Shown one piece after another: positions 1-7,119 of a DNA stretch of 18,779 bases. The notes beneath the pieces were generated by a model that searched no databases, was not told the DNA's origin, and worked only from the letters and a program-made list of their open reading frames with translations. Positions within the stretch are counted from its first letter, which is position 1; each line of letters starts with the position of its first letter. Origin of the DNA: CAMAPP01 sp046153685 (GTDB lineage Bacteria > Pseudomonadota > Alphaproteobacteria > CADEGL01); contig JBJXGH010000072.1 of the NCBI GenBank assembly GCA_046153685.1, forward strand, positions 1 through 18,779. Direction: 5' to 3'. The translations under genes and the position numbers were made by a program.

Positions 1-555
1 GCCGTTGGCGCGGGCGTAGCTGTATATCGCCTTGAGCCACTGGCGGGTTTTCTTCGCCACGTCGAACGCGCCGCGCGTCTCGATGCCGGCGATCAGCGCG
101 CCTAGCTCCGCCGGCAAGATGGCGTCCAGTGGTCGGCTGCGCAGCTTGGGCAGCATGTCCTTGTCGAGGTAGCCGCGCGCTTGCTCGGCGGTTTTCGTAT
201 CCCACGCCTGACTGCGGAAGCGGTGCCACGCCCCGGCCGCCTCGCCAAAGGTGTTCGCGACGTGCTCGCGCTCAGCGAGTTTTTCTTTTCGGCGGCGATC
301 CGCCGGATCGGAGCCGGTATCGACGAGCGCCCGAAACTCCGCCGCCTTCGTCTGCGCCTGTTTCAACGTTGTGTCGGGATAGGGCTTACCGACCGCGATC
401 ATGCGCGCCTTGCCGCCGAAGCGGTAACGCAGGCGCCAGTACTTGGCGCCGTCGGGCATCACGACGAGCGTGAGGCCTTGCCCGGCGGCGAACGTGTACT
501 TCGCCGCTTTCGGCTTGGCGTGCTTGACCTGAAGTTCGGTGAGCTTCAAGGGCAT
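1..555 (-). CDS. Tyrosine-type site-specific integrase, N-terminal part (cut by window edge)
   Basis: The reverse strand reads an open frame of 185 codons from the ATG at 555 to the window edge, with no stop, so the 3' part lies outside. The start MPLKLTELQVKHAKP, then GLTLVVMPDGAKYWRLRYRF and the K-x-Y-P-x-T-T-L-x-x-A motif (about residues 57–67), is the DUF4102 arm-DNA-binding domain of P4-like tyrosine integrases. A helical core-binding region follows (about 100–185, including FGEAAGAWHRF and TRQWLKAIYSYARANG). The catalytic R-H-R-Y domain would lie beyond position 1. A GGAG Shine-Dalgarno sits 6 bases before the ATG. The gene runs away from the adjacent tRNA-Gln 3' end, the usual arrangement when an integrative element has inserted at a tRNA gene. 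Family assignment is firm. Whether the gene is intact cannot be seen. Confidence 0.9.
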   Translation of the reverse strand, partial: MPLKLTELQVKHAKPKAAKYTFAAGQGLTLVVMPDGAKYWRLRYRFGGKARMIAVGKPYPDTTLKQAQTKAAEFRALVDTGSDPADRRRKEKLAEREHVANTFGEAAGAWHRFRSQAWDTKTAEQARGYLDKDMLPKLRSRPLDAILPAELGALIAGIETRGAFDVAKKTRQWLKAIYSYARANG

Positions 556-586
556 GTGTCGCTCCAAGTTCGAAGTTTGCGGCGCG

Positions 587-638
587 TGTGTAGTAAAGCC
601 GTTCGAAGGAAAACTTTACTACACATTTTGCTACACAC
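587..638. repeat. Three copies of TTTRCTACACA upstream of the integrase
   Basis: Positions 587–598 and 614–625 form a perfect 12-bp inverted repeat (TGTGTAGTAAAG / CTTTACTACACA) with a 15-bp spacer. A further direct copy with one mismatch (TTTGCTACACA, 627–637) follows the right arm with a 12-bp period. The cluster lies between the integrase start and the tRNA-Gln 3' end. Such sites are typical of arm-type binding sites for an integrase N-terminal domain, or of excisionase or repressor operators. The repeats are seen directly; the function is inferred. Confidence 0.7.
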
Positions 639-695
639 CCAATTCCGGCTTCGTTCGGAACGCGCCGGAAGCGCCAAGCCGGAAAACGTAGAGAA

Positions 696-715
696 ACCGC
701 CTGTTTAGGGGCGGT
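696..715 (-). terminator. Probable rho-independent terminator after tRNA-Gln
   Basis: On the minus strand ACCGCC and GGCGGT pair as a 6-bp GC-rich stem with an 8-base loop, followed by TTTCTC and, a little later, TTTT. It lies about 35 bases past the tRNA 3' end in the direction of tRNA transcription, so it could end the tRNA transcript before the integrase gene. The stem is short, so confidence is moderate. Confidence 0.5.
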
Positions 716-750
716 CTTTGGAAGGCTTCGGAATGTCTCGGAAGGGGAAT

Positions 751-824
751 TGGTTGGGGGACTAGGATTCGAACCTAGACTGGCGGAGTCAGAGTCCGCT
801 GTCCTACCGTTAGACGATCCCCCA
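751..824 (-). tRNA. tRNA-Gln (anticodon CUG), CCA encoded
   Basis: The reverse strand folds as a complete cloverleaf. The acceptor TGGGGGA pairs with TCCCCCA, with discriminator A and an encoded CCA at 751–753. The anticodon stem GCGGA/TCCGC closes the loop CTCTGAC, giving anticodon CTG (reads CAG, Gln). The T arm is CTAGG-TTCGAAT-CCTAG. Length is 74 nt including CCA. The 3' end faces the integrase gene, which makes the T-arm/acceptor end the likely attachment core. Confidence 0.95.
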
Positions 825-1232
825 ATACGCCGGCCCCGAAAGCGTCGATACCAAGCGTATCGGTCTGAACCTTCTCGGGCCGTGTTGGCCTCGATTAGGG
901 GCCGAGGCGTAGTCGATCCCGTTGGCGATCTAGGCCTTTGCGATGGCGCCACGCCAATCAGGGCCTATTGAACTCTGGGCCGGTGTTCTATCGCCGCCCG
1001 CCCCGCGAGGCAAGACACCCGGCCGCGAGGCAAGATGCCCAGCCGTTAAGCAATGCGCCACGCTGCCGCACATTCCTCTATACATCGTATATAAGCAGTG
1101 GCCGGACATGGAGCCAATCCATTGGACCCGAGCCGGGCATGGGCGAACGCGTGGATCCGGCGCGAGCCGGGTCCTGGCATGGCCGCAATCTTAGGGAATG
1201 GCCCTCTTCTGGGGGAATGGAAGGAGTAATTC
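825..1232. other. Non-coding stretch between tRNA-Gln and the Ppx/GppA gene
   Basis: About 400 bases without a convincing gene. Visible structure is CGATAC/GTATCG around 846–862, two direct copies of CCGCGAGGCAAGA at 1003–1015 and 1023–1035 (20-bp period), and a 13-bp palindrome TATAC-ATC-GTATA at 1079–1091. The AT-rich palindrome may be part of a promoter for the downstream gene, but no good -35 partner is visible. The tRNA-Gln promoter must lie in the left part; no clear hexamers could be assigned. Confidence 0.5.
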
Positions 1233-2207
1233 GTGCGGCGAGGGAGCGAGGGACCGACCGGAATCTACGCCGCGGTCGATCTTGGCACGAATAATTGCCG
1301 CCTCTTGGTGGCGGAACCGGAGGCGGGCGGCTTCAGGGTGGTCGATTCGTTCTCGCGCATCGTGCGCCTGGGCGAGGGGCTGGGCGCGAGCGGGGTGCTC
1401 TCGGAGCCCGCCATGGCGCGCACCATTGAGGCCTTACATGTGTGCGCGGGCAAGATGCGCCGCCGGGGCGTCACGCGCGCGCGACATGTCGCAACCGAGG
1501 CATGCCGCGCGGCCGTCAATGGCGGGGCGTTTCTCGCGCGCGTTGCGGCCGAAACCGGGCTCACGCTGGAAATCATCGATCCCCGCGAGGAGGCGTCGCT
1601 GGCGGTTGCGGGTTGCGCGCCGCTGTTCGATCGGGCGGTGCCGCGCGCGCTGCTGTTCGACATCGGCGGCGGCTCGACCGAAATCGCCTGGCTTGAAGTC
1701 GGGCGTGCGATCGCCATCCTCGACGTCGTGTCGCTGCCTTTCGGCGTCATCAACATGGCCGAACGCCATGGCGGGCGCGAGATCTCGCGCGCGGGCTACG
1801 ACGCCATCGTGGCCGAAATCGCGGGCGCGCTCGCCGAGTTCGAGGCGCGGCACGACATCGCCGCGCGCGCCGCGGCGGGCGAGGTGCAGATGATCGGAAC
1901 TTCGGGCACGGTCACGACCCTTGCCGGTATCCGCATGGCGCTGCCGCGCTATGATCGCGGCCGCATCGATGGCACGTACCTGGACTTGGCCGATGCCTGG
2001 GCCATTGCCGAAAATCTGCTGGCCATGAGCCATCAGGAGCGTGTGGCACAGCCGTGCATCCTCGAAGCGCGCGCGGATTTCGTCGTGCCCGGTACGGCAA
2101 TCCTTGGCGGGATTTGCGTGCCATGGCCGGTCAGGCGGCTGCGTGTCGCCGATAGGGGATTGCGCGAGGGCATTTTGCTCGCTCTCATGGCCGGGGACGG
2201 CGCATGA
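1233..2207 (+). CDS. Ppx/GppA family phosphatase (exopolyphosphatase / pppGpp phosphohydrolase)
   Basis: The 324-residue product belongs to the ASKHA-fold Ppx/GppA family, which hydrolyses polyphosphate ends or the 5' phosphate of pppGpp. Visible motifs are the N-terminal phosphate-1 loop AVDLGTNNCRLLV, the segment RLGEGLGASGVLS, ATEACRAAVNG, the REEA motif with Glu119/Glu120 (where the family places its catalytic glutamate), the phosphate-2 loop FDIGGGSTE at 142–150, and MIGTSGTVTTLAG further on. At 324 residues it is the short two-domain form, without the C-terminal HD-like extension of E. coli GppA/Ppx (about 500 residues). The GTG start is chosen because AAGGAG lies 7 bases upstream. The stop overlaps the rlmE ATG by 4 bp, so the two are probably translationally coupled. 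Polyphosphate versus pppGpp specificity cannot be decided from sequence. Confidence 0.92.
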   Translation: MRRGSEGPTGIYAAVDLGTNNCRLLVAEPEAGGFRVVDSFSRIVRLGEGLGASGVLSEPAMARTIEALHVCAGKMRRRGVTRARHVATEACRAAVNGGAFLARVAAETGLTLEIIDPREEASLAVAGCAPLFDRAVPRALLFDIGGGSTEIAWLEVGRAIAILDVVSLPFGVINMAERHGGREISRAGYDAIVAEIAGALAEFEARHDIAARAAAGEVQMIGTSGTVTTLAGIRMALPRYDRGRIDGTYLDLADAWAIAENLLAMSHQERVAQPCILEARADFVVPGTAILGGICVPWPVRRLRVADRGLREGILLALMAGDGA

Positions 2208-2968
2208 GCGATAAGGCGCGCGGCGCAAAGGGCCGGTCCATAAAGGCACGGGCCGCGCCGAAATCGACGTCGTTTCGGGGCCAATCGAAATCAGGACCAT
2301 TGAAATCGGGCCAAGCCAGACCGGACAACCCCAAGTCCCGCTTTCCCGTCGGACGAAAGCTGTCGTCCACATTGTGGCTGCAACGTCAGGCGCGCGATCC
2401 TTTCGTCGCCGAGGCCAAGCGCCACGGCTATCTCTCGCGCGCGGCGTTCAAATTGATCGGGCTCGACGACAAATCGCGCCTGCTGCGTGCGGGCTCGCGC
2501 GTGCTCGACCTCGGCGCCGCGCCCGGCGGTTGGAGCCAGGTCGCCGCGGAGCGTGTCGGCGAAAAAGGCCGCGTCGTCGCCATCGACCTCAAGGAAATGG
2601 CGCCGATTCCGGGCGTGACCGCGATGGTGCTCGACGCCTTCGCGCCCGAAGCCGAAAACCGGATACGCGCCGAGCTCGGTGGCACGGCCCATGTCGTGCT
2701 GTCCGACATGTCGCCCGCCGCCACGGGCCACGGCGCGACCGACCGGCTGCGCAGCGCCGGACTCGCCGAATGCGCGATCGCGCTCGCCGTGCTTCTTCTC
2801 GCGCCTGGCGGGTCCATCGCGCTCAAATTGCTTGAAGGCCCGGACACGAAGGCGGTCGAAATGATGCTGAAGGCGCATTTCGCCACGGTGCGGCGCGAAA
2901 AACCTCCCGCCAGCCGCGCCGATTCGAGCGAGTATTATTTCGTCGCCAAGGATTTTCGCGGGCGCTGA
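2204..2968 (+). CDS. rlmE: 23S rRNA (uridine2552-2'-O)-methyltransferase RlmE (FtsJ/RrmJ)
   Basis: RlmE methylates the 2'-O of U2552 in the 23S rRNA A-loop, late in 50S assembly, using S-adenosylmethionine. The SAM-binding motif LDLGAAPGGWSQ begins at residue 101. The K-D-K-E catalytic tetrad appears as Lys83 (AAFKL), Asp168 (LSDMSP), Lys208 (ALKLLEG) and Glu243 (ADSSEYYF). The first 50 or so residues are a Lys/Arg/Ser/Pro-rich tail that looks disordered and makes the protein longer (254 aa) than E. coli RlmE (about 209 aa). The ATG overlaps the stop of the phosphatase gene (ATGA). The last 34 bases overlap the 3' end of the convergent gene on the minus strand. Confidence 0.95.
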   Translation: MSDKARGAKGRSIKARAAPKSTSFRGQSKSGPLKSGQARPDNPKSRFPVGRKLSSTLWLQRQARDPFVAEAKRHGYLSRAAFKLIGLDDKSRLLRAGSRVLDLGAAPGGWSQVAAERVGEKGRVVAIDLKEMAPIPGVTAMVLDAFAPEAENRIRAELGGTAHVVLSDMSPAATGHGATDRLRSAGLAECAIALAVLLLAPGGSIALKLLEGPDTKAVEMMLKAHFATVRREKPPASRADSSEYYFVAKDFRGR

Positions 2969-3501
2969 ACGGCACGCGCGCGCGTTGCGGCCGGCTTGCC
3001 ATCGGCGGCAGGTTTTGCCTTCGCCGTCGGATGCACGAACGGCAGAACGGGCGCGCGCGGCAGAGAGATTTTTTTGAGAAGCGCCGCGATTTCGGCCGGA
3101 CGCGCGGCTGTCAGGTCCTTGGCGATTTCGCTCGCGAGCTTGACGCCGAGTGCCTTGAGCCGGGCGGGCGGCAGGGCGCGCCGCAGATCGCCGAGAGTCT
3201 TGGGTGCCGCCGCGATCACCAATTGGGCGAATTTCCCCGCATGCCCTGCCAGGCGGTCGGCCACATCCTGCGCGAAAGCACGCTTGGCAGCGCGGTGGGC
3301 GTCCTCGCGCGCTTCGACCGCCGAAGGTGTGCCGCCGGCTCGGGAATAGACCCGGCCCGGACGGTCGGACGCCAATTCGGCGTTGCGCGGCACGCGGCGC
3401 TCGAAGGCGAAGCCCGGAACGGCCACGACCCGGCTGCCCCGCCAGACAAAGGCACGCGCCCGCTGGCCGTCGGCGATCAAAACCCAGATTTCCCGATTCA
3501 T
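2935..3501 (-). CDS. Host attachment family protein
   Basis: The 188-residue product starts MNREIWVLIADGQRARAF and contains a histidine/aspartate-rich middle (EAREDAHRAAKRAFAQDVADRL), then FAQLVIAAAPKTLGDLRRALP and a conserved LASEIAKDLT stretch. This is the layout of the 'protein required for attachment to host cells' family (PF10116), common in alphaproteobacteria and related in fold to release-factor-like RNase domains. The molecular role is not established. The C-terminal 40 residues are Lys/Ala/Pro/Arg-rich and probably disordered. No signal peptide is visible. The TAA stop lies inside the end of rlmE, a 34-bp convergent overlap. Family call is good; function is open. Confidence 0.8.
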   Translation of the reverse strand: MNREIWVLIADGQRARAFVWRGSRVVAVPGFAFERRVPRNAELASDRPGRVYSRAGGTPSAVEAREDAHRAAKRAFAQDVADRLAGHAGKFAQLVIAAAPKTLGDLRRALPPARLKALGVKLASEIAKDLTAARPAEIAALLKKISLPRAPVLPFVHPTAKAKPAADGKPAATRARAVQRPRKSLATK

Positions 3502-3733
3502 TCCAGGCTCCCGTGCCTCAATCGAGGCTTCCTTGCCTCATTCCGATGTTCGAGGACGGCTGCGACCGTACCCCGATCACCGCCCCCAGAGTTGGGCCAT
3601 TCACGCCCGCGCGCAAGGCCAAGCCTTGAAGCGAATCAGCCGATCTGCGCGATATTCCCATATTCTCTATAGACCTATACTCCCCGTATTCCCTTAAAAA
3701 CCGCCATCCGCCCGGCCCCGCTATTGTTGCGCT

Positions 3734-3761
3734 TTGCGTGCCGCGTAAGGGGGGGTATAGT
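3734..3761 (+). promoter_or_regulatory. Candidate sigma-70-type promoter of guaB
   Basis: TTGCGT (3734–3739) and TATAGT (3756–3761) are separated by 16 bases, giving a predicted transcript start near 3768 and a leader of only about 20 bases carrying GGAG (3778–3781) before the ATG at 3787. An AT-rich stretch at about 3648–3695 holds further -10-like hexamers (for example TATACT at 3676–3681). The spacer is slightly short, so this is a reasonable prediction rather than proof. Confidence 0.5.
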
Positions 3762-3786
3762 TCGCGCCACCGGCCTCGGAGCGATC

Positions 3787-5247
3787 ATGAGTTTACGCGA
3801 AGCGCTGACCTTCGACGACGTCCTCATCGTTCCCCGGAAATCTGCAGTTCTGCCCACCAACACCGATACCCGCACGCGGCTCACGCGTTCGGTCGAGCTC
3901 GGCATTCCGCTGATTTCCGCCGCGATGGACACCGTTACCGAGGCGCCACTGGCTATTGCCATGGCGCAGCTCGGCGGCTTGGGCGTCATTCATCGCAACC
4001 TCACGATCGAGGCGCAGGCGACCGAGGTCCGCAAGGTCAAGAAGTTCGAATCCGGCATGGTGGTCAATCCCGTGACCATCGCGCCCGACGAAACCCTGGC
4101 CGATGCCCTGAGCCTCATGCAACTTCACCGTATCTCGGGCATTCCCGTGGTCGAGGCGGGGGGCGGCAAGTTGGTCGGCATCGTCACCAATCGCGATGTG
4201 CGCTTCGCCACCGATCCCAAGCAAAAAGTGCGCGAGTTGATGACCACGAACCTCATCACCGTGCGCGAAGGCGTGGACATGGCCGAGGCGCGGCGCTTGC
4301 TGCACAAGCACCGCATCGAGAAATTGCTGGTCATCGACGGCGCGCATCGCTGCATCGGCCTCATCACCGTCAAGGACATCGAAAAGGCTAAGCAACATCC
4401 GAACGCGACCAAGGACGGGCAGGGCCGGTTGCGTGTCGCGGGGGCGACCGGGGTGGGCGAAGATGGCGTGCGTCGCGCCGAGGCGCTGTTCGATGCCGGG
4501 GCCGATATCGTCTTCGTCGATACCGCGCACGGCCATTCCGAGGGCGTATTGGCTGCGGTCGCGCGCATCCGCAAGCTGTCGAATTACGGCCAGGTGGTGG
4601 CCGGAAACGTGGCGACGGCATCGGGCGCCAAGGCCGTGATCGACGCGGGCGCGGACGGGGTCAAGGTCGGCATAGGCCCAGGTTCGATTTGCACCACGCG
4701 CATCGTTGCGGGCGTGGGCATGCCACAATTCACCGCGATTCTCGATGTGGTCGAGGAATGCCGCAAGCACGGTGTGCCCGTGATCGCTGATGGCGGGGTC
4801 AAGTATTCAGGCGATCTGGCGAAGGCCATCGCCGCCGGCGCCGAGATCGCCATGATCGGCTCGCTGTTCGCGGGCACGGATGAAAGCCCGGGCGAGGTGT
4901 TCTTGTATCAGGGTCGGTCGTACAAGTCCTATCGCGGCATGGGTTCCTTGGGTGCCATGGCGCGGGGTTCAGCCGACCGCTATTTCCAGCAGGAAGTGCG
5001 CGATTCGTTGAAGCTCGTGCCCGAGGGAATCGAGGGCCGCGTGCCCTATAAGGGGCCGCTCGCCGCCATCGTCCATCAACTCGTCGGCGGCTTGCGCGCG
5101 GCGATGGGCTACACCGGCAGCAATACGCTCGGCGAATTCCAAAGCGGCTGCGAATTCGTGCGCGTTACCCAGTCGGGCCTGCGCGAAAGCCATGTGCATG
5201 ACGTGGCGATCACGCGCGAGGCGCCGAATTACCGGCAGGACGTCTAG
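3787..5247 (+). CDS. guaB: Inosine-5'-monophosphate dehydrogenase
   Basis: GuaB oxidises IMP to XMP with NAD+, the committed step of guanine nucleotide synthesis. The product is 486 aa, normal for bacterial IMPDH. It opens with SLREALTFDDVLIVP and holds the N-terminal half of the barrel. Two CBS domains follow (about residues 92–140 and 152–203), which bind regulatory nucleotides in this family. The catalytic loop GPGSICTTR carries the nucleophile Cys302. VIADGGVKYSGD and GSLFAGTDESPGE form the phosphate-binding part, and YRGMGSLGAM the later active-site segment. An in-frame upstream start at 3724 exists, but the ATG at 3787 has GGAG 5 bases upstream and gives the canonical N-terminus. It is the first gene of the guanine operon; the next gene starts 3 bases after its stop. 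Confidence 0.97.
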   Translation: MSLREALTFDDVLIVPRKSAVLPTNTDTRTRLTRSVELGIPLISAAMDTVTEAPLAIAMAQLGGLGVIHRNLTIEAQATEVRKVKKFESGMVVNPVTIAPDETLADALSLMQLHRISGIPVVEAGGGKLVGIVTNRDVRFATDPKQKVRELMTTNLITVREGVDMAEARRLLHKHRIEKLLVIDGAHRCIGLITVKDIEKAKQHPNATKDGQGRLRVAGATGVGEDGVRRAEALFDAGADIVFVDTAHGHSEGVLAAVARIRKLSNYGQVVAGNVATASGAKAVIDAGADGVKVGIGPGSICTTRIVAGVGMPQFTAILDVVEECRKHGVPVIADGGVKYSGDLAKAIAAGAEIAMIGSLFAGTDESPGEVFLYQGRSYKSYRGMGSLGAMARGSADRYFQQEVRDSLKLVPEGIEGRVPYKGPLAAIVHQLVGGLRAAMGYTGSNTLGEFQSGCEFVRVTQSGLRESHVHDVAITREAPNYRQDV

Positions 5248-5250
5248 GGT

Positions 5251-6546
5251 GTGACTCCGGGCGCCCGCTTGGCGGCGGCCATCGAGCTTCTGGACGGTAT
5301 CGAGCGGGACGGGCGCGGCGCCGACCGGTACATGGCTTCGTTCTTTCGCGCACGGCGCTATATGGGCTCGGGCGACCGTGCGGCGGTGCGCGAGCGCGCC
5401 TACGGTGTCATGCGAGGGCGCGCGCGGCTCGATTGGTGGCTCGCGCGCGCAGGAAGCGCGGCGAATGCGCGTACGCGTGTGCTCGCCGATGTGGCGTTTG
5501 CGCTCGATGGCGCGAACCCCGGGGCGGCGGCGCAATTGTTTTCGGGCTTGGGGCATTCGCCCTCTTCCCTGAGCGCGGTGGAGGCGGCAATGCTCGGGGT
5601 GATCGCGGGCCAGGCTCTCGATCATTCCGAACAAGACAGCGCGACGCGGGCTGAAGTTCCCGCCTGGCTGTGGCCGCAACTTGCGCATTTGGGCGCGGAT
5701 GAACTCGCGGCTCTCAACCGCCCGGCGCCGGTCGATTTGCGCACGAATGCGCTCAAGACCACGCGCGCCCATGCGCTCGGCACACTCGCCGCATCGGGCG
5801 TGAATGCCGAGGCGACATCACTCTCACACCTGGGGCTGAGGCTCCATCGGCCCATCCGTCTCGAATCCCTGCCCGCGTACAAGGAAGGTCTCGTCGAGGT
5901 ACAGGACGAGGGCTCGCAACTCGCGGCGCTACTCGTCGGCGCGCGCCCGGGGATGACGGTCATCGATTGGTGCGCGGGCGCCGGCGGCAAGACGCTGGCG
6001 CTCGCATCCGACATGGCCATGGGGGCCGGGGCCACGGCTAGCCGACTTGTCGCATGTGACGCCTCCGAGGCGCGCCTTGCGGCTCTTGCCCCCCGCGCCG
6101 CGCGCGCGGGCGTGGCGAACATCGAGATTTGCGTGCCCGCCGAGTCCTGCGCGCTCGCCGCCGACCGGGTTCTGGTCGATGCGCCATGCTCGGGCTCGGG
6201 CACCTGGCGCCGCCATCCCGAGGCAAAATGGCGTCTTACGTCCGAATATCTGGCCGATTATGTCGCACGCCAAGACCGGATCCTGGCTGTAGCCGCCGAA
6301 CGGGTCCGGCCGGGAGGGCGTCTGGTCTTCGTCACCTGTTCCGTGCTCGCGGCCGAGGGCGAGGCGCGCATTGGCGATTTTCTTGCCGCGCACGCGGATT
6401 TTTTTCCCGTTCCGGCGGCGGAGAATTGGGCGCAAACCCTGGGCACCAAGGCACCCGAGGGGATCGGTGGCGATACACTGCGCTTGACGCCGGGGCGTCA
6501 TGGGACGGACGGTTTCTTCATCAGTGCGATGGAGCGGCGACCATGA
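5251..6546 (+). CDS. RsmB/NOP-type RNA (cytosine-C5) methyltransferase
   Basis: The 431-residue protein has a NusB-like helical N-terminus (about residues 1–130, including GDRAAVRERAYGVMRGRARLDW) and a C-terminal Rossmann methyltransferase domain, the architecture and length of RsmB, which methylates C967 of 16S rRNA in E. coli. Motifs are RTNALKT, EVQDEGSQLAA, the SAM loop DWCAGAGGKTLAL from Asp239, motif IV DAPCSGSGTWRRHPE with Cys313, and motif VI VTCSVLAAEGE with Cys363. The two cysteines are the pair used by m5C RNA methyltransferases. The GTG start at 5251 lies 3 bases after the guaB stop, and the end overlaps the next gene by 4 bp, so it is clearly within the gua operon. The exact target nucleotide is inferred only from similarity. 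Confidence 0.9.
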   Translation: MTPGARLAAAIELLDGIERDGRGADRYMASFFRARRYMGSGDRAAVRERAYGVMRGRARLDWWLARAGSAANARTRVLADVAFALDGANPGAAAQLFSGLGHSPSSLSAVEAAMLGVIAGQALDHSEQDSATRAEVPAWLWPQLAHLGADELAALNRPAPVDLRTNALKTTRAHALGTLAASGVNAEATSLSHLGLRLHRPIRLESLPAYKEGLVEVQDEGSQLAALLVGARPGMTVIDWCAGAGGKTLALASDMAMGAGATASRLVACDASEARLAALAPRAARAGVANIEICVPAESCALAADRVLVDAPCSGSGTWRRHPEAKWRLTSEYLADYVARQDRILAVAAERVRPGGRLVFVTCSVLAAEGEARIGDFLAAHADFFPVPAAENWAQTLGTKAPEGIGGDTLRLTPGRHGTDGFFISAMERRP

Positions 6547-7109
6547 CCGAGGAGGTGCGGAGCGAGGTGCGGGTGCGGCTCGCCCATGCGGGCGATGTTC
6601 CGGCGATCGCGCGCACCTACGTCGATACCTGGCGCAGCGCGTATGCCGGCTTGCTGCCCGACCGCGTTCTGACCGGGATGTCCGAGACGCGCCAGCATGC
6701 CTATTGGGGCGAAACCCTTGCGCGCGGCGCCGACACCATTCACGTCGCGGAGGTCGCGGGCGCGGTCGCCGGTTTCGCGGCGGCGGGCGCGGCGCGCGCG
6801 CTTCTGCCAAAAACGGCGAATCTCGTCTGCCGGGGCGAGGTCTATACCCTTTACGTTCGACCCGAGCACCAGGAGTTCGGCCTCGGCCGGGCCTTGCTGG
6901 TGGCATCGTTCGGCGCGCTGGTGCGTCGCGGCATGCTGCCCGTTGTGATCTGGGTCCTGGCGGACAATCCCGCGCGGTTCTTTTACGAGCACCTGGGCGG
7001 ACGGCGCGTGGGCGAACGACAAAGCTCGCTCGGCGGCGCGCACCACAACGAGGCCGCCTATCTCTGGACAGATATCCCCTGTTCTGGTTCGGCCCGATGG
7101 TCTATTTAG
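6543..7109 (+). CDS. GNAT family N-acetyltransferase
   Basis: The 188-residue product fits a single GNAT domain: VRLAHAGDVPAIARTYVDTWRSAYAGLLP at the start, beta-4 GEVYTLYVRPEHQ, the acetyl-CoA pyrophosphate-binding motif A QEFGLGRALL (from residue 110), and motif B around Asn142 with FYEHLGGRRVG. The start is the ATG at 6543, which overlaps the preceding stop as ATGA; the frame is open further upstream, but that region lies inside the methyltransferase gene. The acceptor substrate cannot be told from sequence. Its position between the methyltransferase and guaA could mean acetylation of a ribosomal protein or merely co-transcription. Confidence 0.88.
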   Translation: MTEEVRSEVRVRLAHAGDVPAIARTYVDTWRSAYAGLLPDRVLTGMSETRQHAYWGETLARGADTIHVAEVAGAVAGFAAAGAARALLPKTANLVCRGEVYTLYVRPEHQEFGLGRALLVASFGALVRRGMLPVVIWVLADNPARFFYEHLGGRRVGERQSSLGGAHHNEAAYLWTDIPCSGSARWSI

Positions 7110-7119
7110 ACGCGCCGCC

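Noticed and set aside
386..952. Minus-strand open frame running through tRNA-Gln
   Set aside because: It crosses the tRNA and overlaps the integrase in a different frame; the integrase frame has clear family motifs.
1434..2372. Open frame of 312 codons antisense to the phosphatase gene
   Set aside because: No recognisable motif; it arises from the high third-position GC of the real gene.
3502..3786. Possible purine riboswitch upstream of guaB
   Set aside because: The likely transcript leader is only about 20 bases, and no conserved aptamer-like pairing was seen in the region.
3793..4770. Open frame of 325 codons antisense to guaB
   Set aside because: Translation has no domain features and guaB is complete in the sense frame.
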